From: RGIG3528 sp964653855
Lineage (GTDB): Bacteria > Bacillota > Clostridia > Lachnospirales > Lachnospiraceae
DNA: 64,000 nt
Direction: 5' to 3'
Assembly (NCBI GenBank): GCA_964653855.1
Contig: CAZZFV010000001.1
Location: 144,429-208,428 of the forward strand
The notes under the pieces were generated by a model. The model worked only from the letters and a program-made list of their open reading frames with translations, ran no database searches and was not told the DNA's origin. The position numbers and the translations under genes were made by a program. Positions 33,990 through 41,451 of this stretch are shown here, piece by piece (the first letter of the stretch is position 1; each line of letters opens with the position of its first letter).

Positions 33990-34574
33990 ATGGGAAAATT
34001 TGTTAAAAAGCTTTTGGATGCGATAAGACTTACGGACGACGATGACTTTGAGAACGAAGAAGAGGATTCGGAAGAAGAAGAAAACGAATCGAATCGGAAG
34101 CCCGAATCCAAGATCAGAAGATACGAAGAAGATTCGGACGATGAAGAAAATGAAGATAACGAGGAAGAAGACACGGAAGCACCCGCATACAGGAGAAACT
34201 TTTTAAAGGGGAATTCTTCCGTCACATCCTCTTATTCGCAAAAAAGAGCCGCCGTTCCGCTTCGTTCGACGATAGCGGACAGACGAATTTATGTGCTTAA
34301 CCCGAAGTCCTTTGAGGATGCACAGGAAGTTTGCGAAACGCTTAAAACGGGCGGTGTTATATTTTTGAATTTTGAAGGCGTTAAGTACGAGCTTGCGCAA
34401 AGACTTATGGATTTTGCGGGTGGAAGCGTTTATGCGCTTGACGGTCAAATATATCAAATCACCGGCTACAGTTTTATTGTGGCTCCGCGCGACATGGATA
34501 TAGAGGGAGATATATTGGCGCAAATTAATTCTGCCGGAAGCAAATTTCCCTATTTTCAAAACAGAAACAATTAA
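33990..34574 (+). CDS. sepF: Cell division protein SepF
   Basis: SepF bundles FtsZ filaments and anchors them to the membrane. The N-terminus MGKFVKKLLDAIRL is a membrane-binding amphipathic helix. A Glu/Asp-rich linker follows (about 17-65). The conserved DUF552 domain spans about 95-180: RIYVLNPKSFEDAQEVCETL, GGVIFLNFEG and AQRLMDFAGGSVYALDG. The length is 194 residues. AAGGAG precedes the ATG. It is followed by divIVA, as in other Firmicutes, but the usual ylmD/ylmE/ylmG/ylmH neighbours are absent. Confidence 0.96.
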   Translation: MGKFVKKLLDAIRLTDDDDFENEEEDSEEEENESNRKPESKIRRYEEDSDDEENEDNEEEDTEAPAYRRNFLKGNSSVTSSYSQKRAAVPLRSTIADRRIYVLNPKSFEDAQEVCETLKTGGVIFLNFEGVKYELAQRLMDFAGGSVYALDGQIYQITGYSFIVAPRDMDIEGDILAQINSAGSKFPYFQNRNN

Positions 34575-34592
34575 TTATACGGAGGAAAAGTA

Positions 34593-35165
34593 ATGTTAAC
34601 ACCCGTTGAAATACAAAATAAGGTGTTTAAGGCAGGCGGTCTCGGATACGACAAAAAAGACGTTGACGCATTTTTAAGAGAAGTTGCCGAAAACTATGAA
34701 GAGCTTTACACGGACAAACTCGATCTGGAAGAAAAATTGAGTGAGCTCACCAAAGAACTCAGTCACTATAAGCTTATCGAAAAAACAATGCAAAAAGCGC
34801 TCGTTCTTGCCGAAAAAACGGCCGAGGACACAAAGAACAACGCAATTCAGAACGCAAAGCAAATAGAAGACGAGGCTGTTTTACGTTCGCAGCAAATTTT
34901 AAACGATGCGAGAAACGAACTTGAGAATTTAAACAGGCAGATTATTTCGATGTATCAGGCATTCGAAACATACAAGGTGAACGTGAGAAACCTTTCGAAT
35001 GCACAAATTGAGCTTGTCAATTCCGAAGCCTTTAATATACCGGTGAATCTCGGGAATTTATCGGATCTTAACGATTATCAAAACGTAGTTTCTGAGCCGC
35101 AGGAAAATTCCGAAACTACCGAAGCTCATGAAGACGGCTTTGAATTTATAGAAAGTGAAAATTAA
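34593..35165 (+). CDS. divIVA: DivIVA-domain protein
   Basis: DivIVA proteins are coiled coils that bind negatively curved membrane at poles and septa. The N-terminal membrane-binding domain is clear (LTPVEIQNKVFKAGGLGYDK and DVDAFLREVAENYEELY), followed by coiled coil from about 30 to 125. A variable acidic tail ends EDGFEFIESEN. The length is 190 residues. Together with sepF upstream it indicates a division/septum cluster. Both DivIVA and a MinCDE set are encoded within 6 kb. Confidence 0.95.
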   Translation: MLTPVEIQNKVFKAGGLGYDKKDVDAFLREVAENYEELYTDKLDLEEKLSELTKELSHYKLIEKTMQKALVLAEKTAEDTKNNAIQNAKQIEDEAVLRSQQILNDARNELENLNRQIISMYQAFETYKVNVRNLSNAQIELVNSEAFNIPVNLGNLSDLNDYQNVVSEPQENSETTEAHEDGFEFIESEN

Positions 35166-35171
35166 AGACCG

Positions 35172-35729
35172 ATGGACAAGAAACTTAAAAAAACCGATTT
35201 TGTAATCCAATGGCTTTTATGCGCTTTGCTTGTTTTCATCGATCAAATTACAAAGCATTATGTAAGACTTTATCTTTCGGGCGGCAAAAAGATAGATATA
35301 ATAAAAAATGTTTTTTGCCTTCAATATCTTGAAAACAGAGGCTCGGTGTGGGGAATATTGCAAGGACGGATTTCGTTTTTGCTTATTGTGACGATTGTCT
35401 TACTTATATTACTTATGTACTTATATATACGTATTCCGAAGAATGTTTTTTATAGGCCCCTTCTCATACTTGACGTAATTATGATTGCGGGCGCGATAGG
35501 AAACACGATTGACAGAGTAGTTTTCGGATATGTGACCGATTTTTTGTATTTTGAACTTATTAATTTTCCCATTTTTAACTTTGCGGATTGTCTTATTACG
35601 TGTGTTGCCGTAATTACGATCGTATTTATAATGACACGCTACAAAGACGTTGAATTTGATTTCTTACGACCCACAAAATCAAAATCCGAAAAGGATAATA
35701 CAGATGGAAAAAGTGATACTCACAATTGA
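35172..35729 (+). CDS. lspA: Lipoprotein signal peptidase (signal peptidase II)
   Basis: LspA removes the signal peptide of prolipoproteins after lipid addition. The 185-residue protein has four membrane segments and both catalytic Asp motifs: GAIGNTIDRVVFGYVTDF and FNFADCLIT. FIDQITKHYVR in the first segment also fits. A hydrophilic C-terminal tail overlaps the start of the next gene by 26 bases. The lspA-rluD pair is widely conserved. Confidence 0.97.
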   Translation: MDKKLKKTDFVIQWLLCALLVFIDQITKHYVRLYLSGGKKIDIIKNVFCLQYLENRGSVWGILQGRISFLLIVTIVLLILLMYLYIRIPKNVFYRPLLILDVIMIAGAIGNTIDRVVFGYVTDFLYFELINFPIFNFADCLITCVAVITIVFIMTRYKDVEFDFLRPTKSKSEKDNTDGKSDTHN

Positions 35730-36615
35730 TACGGAAGACACCGATTTAAGGATCGATAAATTACTTGCCCTTAATTTCGGTGACTATTCAAGAACCGCTG
35801 TTCAACGTTTAATTGATGGCGGTTTTGTTTTGGTTTCGGGTAAAAAAGTGAAGGCAAGCTATAAGCCCGACTTCGGTGAAAATGTCGAGATTTGTTTCCC
35901 GGATGCCGAAGCACCGGAGATTAATGCAGAAAACATACCACTTGATATTTTATACGAGGATAACGACATAATTGTGGTAAACAAGCCGAAGGGCATGGTC
36001 GTGCACCCAGCATGCGGTCATTACACGGGAACGCTTGTGAATGCGCTTATGTATCATTGCAAGGACTCGCTTTCCGGAATAAACGGGATAATGCGTCCGG
36101 GAATCGTGCACAGAATCGACAAAGACACGACGGGAGTGCTTGTCGCGTGTAAAAACGATTTTGCGCACAGGAGCCTTGCGGAACAGTTAAAAGTTCATTC
36201 GATAACAAGAAAATATACGGCGATCGCAAACGGGATTTTTAAGGATAAGAGCGGGAGAATAGAGACCTTTTTGGGACGTGACCCAAAAGACCGAAAAAAA
36301 ATGGCCGTTGTGAAAGAAGGAAAAAACGCAATCACAAATTATACGGTGCTTGAAGAACTAAAGGATAAATATTCCTATATCGAGTGTCGTCTCGAAACAG
36401 GCCGCACGCATCAAATAAGGGTGCATATGGCATACATAGGGCATCCTCTGCTCGGGGACACGGTTTATGGGCACGAAGACAAAAAGTTTAACTTAACCGG
36501 TCAGACCTTGCACGCGAAAACGCTCGGATTTATTCATCCGACAACCGGCAAATATGTGGAATTTGAAGCCAAAGAACCCGAATACTTTTTAAATCTTTTA
36601 AAGGTGTTACGTTAA
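35704..36615 (+). CDS. rluD: RluA/RluD-family 23S rRNA pseudouridine synthase
   Basis: Protein of 303 residues with an N-terminal S4 domain (LRIDKLLALNFGDYSRTAVQ) and the RluA catalytic domain. The catalytic aspartate is in HRIDKDTTGVLV; NKPKGMVVHPACGHYTGTL and LETGRTHQIRVHMAYIGHPL are further motifs. The exact uridine(s) modified cannot be read from the sequence, but the position after lspA matches RluD/YlyB. The ATG at 35704 is chosen; 35650 would extend it deep into lspA. Confidence 0.93.
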   Translation: MEKVILTIDTEDTDLRIDKLLALNFGDYSRTAVQRLIDGGFVLVSGKKVKASYKPDFGENVEICFPDAEAPEINAENIPLDILYEDNDIIVVNKPKGMVVHPACGHYTGTLVNALMYHCKDSLSGINGIMRPGIVHRIDKDTTGVLVACKNDFAHRSLAEQLKVHSITRKYTAIANGIFKDKSGRIETFLGRDPKDRKKMAVVKEGKNAITNYTVLEELKDKYSYIECRLETGRTHQIRVHMAYIGHPLLGDTVYGHEDKKFNLTGQTLHAKTLGFIHPTTGKYVEFEAKEPEYFLNLLKVLR

Positions 36616-37860
36616 ATGAAAAGAAACATAACGAAAATGCTTGAAAAATGGAATAAGGAAGCAAATAATCCTTTATTTTTGTCGGGCATTTTCGGTGTGG
36701 GAAAAACGTATATATGTAACGACTTTGCAAAAAACAATTTTGAATCTTACTTTTGGTTTAAATTGCCAAAAAAGAATAATTTGGATTTCGGTACGGAAAA
36801 CACAAATCCCGAAGTTTTTTTGCAAAATTATTTTGAAGCGGATATCGATATCTTAAGAACAAGTCCCGTTATTTTTGACGATACGGAAGAAAATATCGGC
36901 TTTTTTAAAACGTTGCTTAAATTCGCCGTCGCAAACAATTGCAAATGGATTTTTGTTTCGGAGTATGACTGGACACGGGAAACGGTGAACCGGGACAATA
37001 TCACATTTTTAAAAATGTATCCGATGCAATTTGACGAATTTCTCGTTGCGTCGGGCAACGAATGGTATTCTGAAATCATAAAAACGCATACGGGTATTTT
37101 TAAGAAAATTCCCGATATGGTGCATACGGAGCTTATTTCGAATTTTGACGAATATATGTGGGTCGGCGGAATGCCGGGAGTTTTAAACGAATATTTTTTG
37201 CTTAAAAACGAAATAAATACAACACGTAAGCAGGAAGAAACAAAAAAGCTTGTTTATTTGTTAAACGAGAAAAGGGAATCGATACTTAAAATAAATCAAA
37301 TAACGGATGCGGTTGATTTTAATTTATCATGTCAAACAAAAAAATTTGTGATAAAGAGCCTTGGGACAAATGTGTCGCTTTCAGATTTTGAAGATAAAAT
37401 AGGTGATCTCATTTTAAAAGGAAAGCTTTTAAAAGAAGAAATTTTACAGGAAGAGAATATAGAAAAATCTTCAAAATTCAAGCTTTATTATCCCGAATTC
37501 TCATTTTTACCGACTATGAATTTTAATGAAATTACAGATGTAGAATATAAGGCAAGGGAAGAAAATTATATATTTGAGACGTTAATACAAAATGAAATTA
37601 AAGCTTTATTTTGGGATTCCGGAAACAATGCGAGATTAAATTTTGTTTTGGACGCGGGGGACTTAAAAATCATCGCAGACTACAGAAGTGACAATAAGTC
37701 AAACGCAAAGAGCATAGAGTCGTTCAAAAATAAAACGGGATACGGTAAAACACTTAAAATATCAAGTTCTAATTTTGTAGATAACGGGGATGTAAAAAAC
37801 ATCCCGGCATATTCTTTGTTTTCTGTGGACAATGAGTTTTTACAAAAAAATTTTTCGTAA
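36616..37860 (+). CDS. Divergent AAA-family ATPase with DUF4143-like C-terminus
   Basis: Protein of 414 residues. Walker A is GIFGVGKT (G24-T31) and a Walker B-like strand is SPVIFDDTEEN (D88, D89). MYPMQFDEFL and VGGMPGVLNEYF are typical of the AAA_14/DUF4143 group. The C-terminal part (about 310-395) aligns in pattern with the nuclease-like domain of that group, but the expected Asp and Glu-x-Lys are replaced (NFVLDAGDLKIIADYRS). The start codon directly follows the rluD stop (TAAATG), so it is probably translated with it. Many relatives occur in multiple copies per genome with no known function. Confidence 0.8.
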   Translation: MKRNITKMLEKWNKEANNPLFLSGIFGVGKTYICNDFAKNNFESYFWFKLPKKNNLDFGTENTNPEVFLQNYFEADIDILRTSPVIFDDTEENIGFFKTLLKFAVANNCKWIFVSEYDWTRETVNRDNITFLKMYPMQFDEFLVASGNEWYSEIIKTHTGIFKKIPDMVHTELISNFDEYMWVGGMPGVLNEYFLLKNEINTTRKQEETKKLVYLLNEKRESILKINQITDAVDFNLSCQTKKFVIKSLGTNVSLSDFEDKIGDLILKGKLLKEEILQEENIEKSSKFKLYYPEFSFLPTMNFNEITDVEYKAREENYIFETLIQNEIKALFWDSGNNARLNFVLDAGDLKIIADYRSDNKSNAKSIESFKNKTGYGKTLKISSSNFVDNGDVKNIPAYSLFSVDNEFLQKNFS

Positions 37861-37887
37861 AAAGCCTTATTTTAAGCATTTCCGCGG

Positions 37888-37932
37888 TTGACATTTTAAC
37901 TTCTATGGTGGTAGAATATCGATTGTGAATCG
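37888..37932 (+). promoter_or_regulatory. Promoter and dyad upstream of the BlaI-type repressor
   Basis: TTGACA at 37888-37893, an 18-base spacer, and TAGAAT at 37912-37917. A perfect dyad CGATT-GTG-AATCG (37920-37932) begins just after the -10, where a repressor could block transcription. It does not match the TACA-TGTA operators known for BlaI/MecI. Confidence 0.65.
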
Positions 37933-37992
37933 CGTGGCGGTGGTCGGGTAAATTTGCCGCACGGGTTTAAATTTGTATTCGAGGGGTATATT

Positions 37993-38373
37993 ATGGAAGA
38001 AGTCATTCGTTTGCATGAAGGCGAATTAAATGTCATGGAATTGTTGTGGGCAAACGAGCGCCTTGCGGCCAAGGACATTGCCGCAATAATCAAAGATTAT
38101 GTCGGCTGGGAGAAAAACACGACCTATACCGTAATCAATCGTTTGATTGCAAAAGGAGCCATAAAACGCGAGGATCCGGGTTATTATTGCAAGGCCGCAA
38201 TAACCAAAAAAGAAATGCAAAAAATCGAAACGGATGCCTTGATTGACAAGGTTTACGGAGGAAAAATAGGAAATCTTTTTACGGAATATTTGCGTGACGA
38301 AAAATTACAACCCGCAGATCTTATCACACTCGAAAATATTGTAAGAGAAATGAAAAGATTCGTTTTGAAATAG
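37993..38373 (+). CDS. BlaI/MecI/CopY-family transcriptional repressor
   Basis: Protein of 126 residues with an N-terminal winged helix: EGELNVMELLWANERLAAKD, then KNTTYTVINRLIAKGAIKRE, the recognition-helix pattern of BlaI/MecI/CopY. The C-terminal third would dimerise. No blaR1 sensor protease, beta-lactamase or copper ATPase is nearby, so the target and signal are unknown. Its own strong promoter carries a dyad that suggests autoregulation. The ATG at 37993 is chosen, with GAGGGG upstream. Its stop is 13 bases from the stop of the opposing recombinase gene. Confidence 0.88.
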   Translation: MEEVIRLHEGELNVMELLWANERLAAKDIAAIIKDYVGWEKNTTYTVINRLIAKGAIKREDPGYYCKAAITKKEMQKIETDALIDKVYGGKIGNLFTEYLRDEKLQPADLITLENIVREMKRFVLK

Positions 38374-38386
38374 AATTTGATTTAAT

Positions 38387-39448
38387 TTACTTATTTTTCC
38401 TCAGCTTTACGGCATCTTTTGCCATAAGCTTTCTTTCTTCGTCTATTGCCGCATAATGCTTCTTTGTCGTGTTTACGTCCTTGTGTCCGAGAACTTCCGC
38501 CACAAGATAAATATCGCCGGTTTCCTTGTATAATTCGGTGCCGTAGGTGCTGCGTAATTTATGCGGCGTAATTTTTTTTGTGGAAACGGCGGATGCTGCA
38601 TATTTTTTAACGAGAACCTCGACATTTCTCACGCAAATTCTTGTTTTTCTGTTTGAAAGAAAAAGGGCATTTTCGTGACCGGATTCGGGGATAATTTTTT
38701 TTCTTTGATCAATGTACGCCGTAAGTGCCGCATAAACTTCATCGCCGAAATAAACAAAAGACTCGTTTCCGCCTTTTCTTACGATATTTATTTTGTGATT
38801 GTCGAGATCCACATCGTTTAAGTCAAGCCCGACGCATTCCGACACACGGATTCCGGTGCCGAGCATGAGAGTCGTTATCGCAAGATCCCTTACCTTGTTT
38901 TTGTCATGAAAAGCCGTCGCCGATTTCGATATGTTTTTTGTTCCTTCTTCGACGGTATTAAGAAAATCCGAAACTTCGTTACCGTTCATACGTATAATGT
39001 TTTTTTCGTGAATCTTCGGAACGCTTACCTGTAATGTGGGATTTTCCGAAATTATTTTGTGCGAATGATAATATTTATACATCGAGCGAAGCGACGAAAG
39101 CTTTCTTTTGATTCCGGACGCGGAATTTGTGCAAACTTTGCCGTCCGAAGTTTCATAGCACTTTAAATATTCAAGATATTCCTCAATGTCTTCGGCGGTA
39201 AAATTTTCGAGAACCGTCGGGTCGTTCATTGATTTAAAATCTTTGTTTTTGAAATAAGGATTGTTTTCTTTGACGAACGAAAAGAAAACTTTCAAATCCT
39301 CGGCGTAAGCGATTCTTGTGCGTGATTCGGTTGTTTGTTCGATGCCTCTGAAAAAAGATTTAACAAAATTCGGAAGCGAATTTAAGAGCTCGCGTAATTT
39401 TTTAACACCTTCAATATTTTGTTGTTCATGATAGGTTTTTGTTTTCAT
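38387..39448 (-). CDS. Tyrosine recombinase/integrase (XerC/D-like)
   Basis: Protein of 353 residues. It has a SAM-like core-binding domain (about 25-135) and a C-terminal catalytic domain. All catalytic residues are visible: R201 in GTGIRVSE, K225 in RKGGNE, H296 and R299 in HKLRS, H322 in LGHKD and the nucleophile Y332 in KKHYAA. It is somewhat longer than XerC/XerD (about 300). No phage genes, tRNA or obvious att repeats lie beside it, so it may be a chromosomal Xer-type enzyme. A 15-bp hairpin/dyad lies just upstream. It faces the BlaI-type gene tail to tail. Confidence 0.92.
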   Translation of the reverse strand: MKTKTYHEQQNIEGVKKLRELLNSLPNFVKSFFRGIEQTTESRTRIAYAEDLKVFFSFVKENNPYFKNKDFKSMNDPTVLENFTAEDIEEYLEYLKCYETSDGKVCTNSASGIKRKLSSLRSMYKYYHSHKIISENPTLQVSVPKIHEKNIIRMNGNEVSDFLNTVEEGTKNISKSATAFHDKNKVRDLAITTLMLGTGIRVSECVGLDLNDVDLDNHKINIVRKGGNESFVYFGDEVYAALTAYIDQRKKIIPESGHENALFLSNRKTRICVRNVEVLVKKYAASAVSTKKITPHKLRSTYGTELYKETGDIYLVAEVLGHKDVNTTKKHYAAIDEERKLMAKDAVKLRKNK

Positions 39449-39461
39449 GTACTGTTCTCTT

Positions 39462-39508
39462 AAAAAAACGCAATATTATTTCGTTAAACTCGCGTTTGGC
39501 GAAATAAT
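39462..39508 (-). promoter_or_regulatory. Dyad/hairpin between rsfS and the recombinase gene
   Basis: Arms at 39475-39489 and 39494-39508 around TCGC. The outer nine pairs ATTATTTCG / CGAAATAAT are perfect; the inner AAAC / GTTT also pair. On the - strand a run of seven T (39462-39468) follows a few bases later, so it may terminate rsfS transcription or act as an operator or recombination site. Confidence 0.5.
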
Positions 39509-39546
39509 GTATTTCAAAGTTAACCGCTCTTTTCGCCCGTGTAAAA

Positions 39547-39888
39547 TCAAAACTCAACGATTTTTCCGTCGCTCCAGATTCTTTCGAGGTTATAAAATTC
39601 CCTGTTTTCCTTTGAAAAAATATGAATTATTATGTTGCCCGCATCGATAAGCGTCCAGCCCGTGTTTTTTCCGCCTTCGACATTTACGTTTTTGATATTC
39701 AAATCGGTTAAGCATTCGGTTGCGCTGTCGACAAGCGCATCGATTTGTGAATTACTGTTTCCGTTTGTGATCACAAAATAATCCGTCATAACGGTAACAT
39801 GACTTACGTCGATTATCTTGATTTTTTCGCCTTTTTTGTCATCGAGTGCCGCATAAATTCTTTTTAAAATATCCAAGCTGTCTGCCAT
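39547..39888 (-). CDS. rsfS: Ribosome silencing factor RsfS
   Basis: RsfS binds L14 of the 50S subunit and blocks subunit joining under poor nutrition. The 113-residue protein has the family pattern KIKIIDVSHVTVMTDYFVIT, then GWTLIDAGNIIIHIFSKENR and the terminal FYNLERIWSDG. It follows yqeK and nadD, the usual neighbours. A good GGAG site (GGAGCAAC) precedes the ATG. Confidence 0.97.
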   Translation of the reverse strand: MADSLDILKRIYAALDDKKGEKIKIIDVSHVTVMTDYFVITNGNSNSQIDALVDSATECLTDLNIKNVNVEGGKNTGWTLIDAGNIIIHIFSKENREFYNLERIWSDGKIVEF

Positions 39889-39937
39889 TTGTTGCTCCTT
39901 TTTTTGGGTTTATAAGTAAAAAACTTTGCAAAATTTT

Positions 39938-40537
39938 TTACAGAAATCTCTTATACCAATTATAGGTATTAAGGCTTGAAGTGTCAATTTTTTGGGATTT
40001 TTCGTTTAGGTATTCAAATGTGTTCTTAAGGATATACGCAACCGCTTTATCGATATCCGTAAAAATCATAAGCCTTAAATCGTTTAAGCTCGGATTACAC
40101 GTAAATTCTCTTCCGGGCTCCAAAAAATCCGCTGAAAAAATGATTTTTTCGAGATTACTCATATCGGGGCGCCCAACCGTATGATAAGTTATCGCGTTTA
40201 AAATATCGGGATCCGTGATGTTAAATTCCTGCTTTAATATAAAAGCACCGAGCTTCCCGTGTATAAGGTGTGGAAGTTCACGTTCGGTTTCCGATAAAAC
40301 TATTCCGTTTTCGTCGCACATTTTAATCTGTGTTTCCGGTAAAATTTCCTTTGCGATATCATGTAAAAGTCCCGTAACGGTGGCTTTTGACACATCGATA
40401 CCGTAAAACGGCGCGAGGTATGCGGACAAATACGCGACTCTCATCGAATGCTGAAATCTTTTGGGCTTAAGACGTGTGCTTAAAATCTCTGTAAAATTAT
40501 TGATTTCGTCCGGTGAAAACATGTTATTTTCTGACAT
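39938..40537 (-). CDS. yqeK: HD-domain Ap4A hydrolase YqeK
   Basis: Protein of 199 residues with the HD metal motif: His in QHSMRVAYLSAYLA, HD in GLLHDIAKE, His in HLIHGKLGAF, and AITYHTVGRPDMS. The YqeK family is reported to be a symmetric diadenosine tetraphosphatase. Its order behind nadD is typical, and its start overlaps the end of nadD by 14 bases. Confidence 0.93.
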   Translation of the reverse strand: MSENNMFSPDEINNFTEILSTRLKPKRFQHSMRVAYLSAYLAPFYGIDVSKATVTGLLHDIAKEILPETQIKMCDENGIVLSETERELPHLIHGKLGAFILKQEFNITDPDILNAITYHTVGRPDMSNLEKIIFSADFLEPGREFTCNPSLNDLRLMIFTDIDKAVAYILKNTFEYLNEKSQKIDTSSLNTYNWYKRFL

Positions 40538-41141
40538 ACAATCCTCTTTCTTTTATGTAATCAAGGACGGGGGAAGGAACCGTGTTTACGGACAAACGGT
40601 TGTTTAATTGCTTACGGATTTCCGTTGATGACACATTCAAATCGATATTTTTGATAAAATATATGTTTGCGGCGAGGTTATGTCGTAAGCGCTCCGCCTC
40701 ACGTTCCAATTCACTTAAATCCGTGTCCGGACGCGGGGAAACAAGGAGCGTCGCATTGTGCGTTATAACTTCCGGCTTTTTCCACTTTGTGAAGCTCATG
40801 AGCGAATCTCCGCCTATTATAAAATAAAAGTCGGTATCGGGCTCTTTTTCTTTTAAAATCGTTATTGTGTCCGCCGTATATGTGTATCCTTCTCTTTTTC
40901 CTTCGAGATCCGACACAAAGTATCCGTTTTTTTCGCCGCCGAGAAGTGAATCCGCCGCAATTTTTGCCATATTTATGCGGTCGGAAAACGACTCGATGTC
41001 TTTTGTGTCTTTGTATGACGGAACCGAAAGCGGCATAAAATAGAGGCGGTCAAGAGAAAATTGCTCTTTTGCCGCTCTTCCTATTTCTATGTGCGCAATA
41101 TGTATGGGATTAAAAGTACCGCCAAGTATGCCCTTTTTCAT
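40524..41141 (-). CDS. nadD: Nicotinate-nucleotide adenylyltransferase
   Basis: NadD makes nicotinate adenine dinucleotide from NaMN and ATP in NAD synthesis. The 205 residues include LGGTFNPIHIAHI (nucleotide-binding GxFxPxHxGH class), FYFIIGGDSLMSF and the C-terminal VSSTEIRKQL. It lies three bases after yhbY and overlaps yqeK. Confidence 0.97.
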   Translation of the reverse strand: MKKGILGGTFNPIHIAHIEIGRAAKEQFSLDRLYFMPLSVPSYKDTKDIESFSDRINMAKIAADSLLGGEKNGYFVSDLEGKREGYTYTADTITILKEKEPDTDFYFIIGGDSLMSFTKWKKPEVITHNATLLVSPRPDTDLSELEREAERLRHNLAANIYFIKNIDLNVSSTEIRKQLNNRLSVNTVPSPVLDYIKERGLYVRK

Positions 41142-41143
41142 AT

Positions 41144-41443
41144 TTACCTCGGAAGTTCGATTTTTCTCTTGTCTTTGTCTTTTGCCTGCCTATAAATGAC
41201 TATTTTTCTTCCCGTAACGGCAACTACTTCGGAATGTGTGCGGTCTGCAAGAATTCCCGCGATTTCCTTCGGCTCGTCGTCGCAATTTTTAAGTACGGAT
41301 ATTTTTATAAGCTCGTTCTTTTCGAGATTTTCGATTATGGCTTCCGTAAACATCGGTGTGAGGCTGTTTTTACCAACCTGGAAGCTCGGATCGATATTCA
41401 TTGCAAGTCCTCTTAAGTATGCTCTTTGCTTTGTAGTAATCAT
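41144..41443 (-). CDS. yhbY: YhbY family RNA-binding protein (CRM domain)
   Basis: CRM-domain protein of 99 residues that associates with pre-50S ribosomes in other bacteria. TTKQRAYLRGLAMNIDPSFQ and VGKNSLTPMFTEAI form the start of the domain; the usual GxxG loop is represented by VAVTGRKIVIYR. It sits between obgE and nadD, the common Firmicute order. Confidence 0.95.
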   Translation of the reverse strand: MITTKQRAYLRGLAMNIDPSFQVGKNSLTPMFTEAIIENLEKNELIKISVLKNCDDEPKEIAGILADRTHSEVVAVTGRKIVIYRQAKDKDKRKIELPR

Positions 41444-41451
41444 ATAATCTC

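Noticed and set aside
38387..39508. Integrase of a prophage or genomic island
   Set aside because: No phage genes, tRNA or flanking direct repeats are present and both neighbours are chromosomal housekeeping or regulatory genes; a chromosomal Xer-type role is at least as likely.
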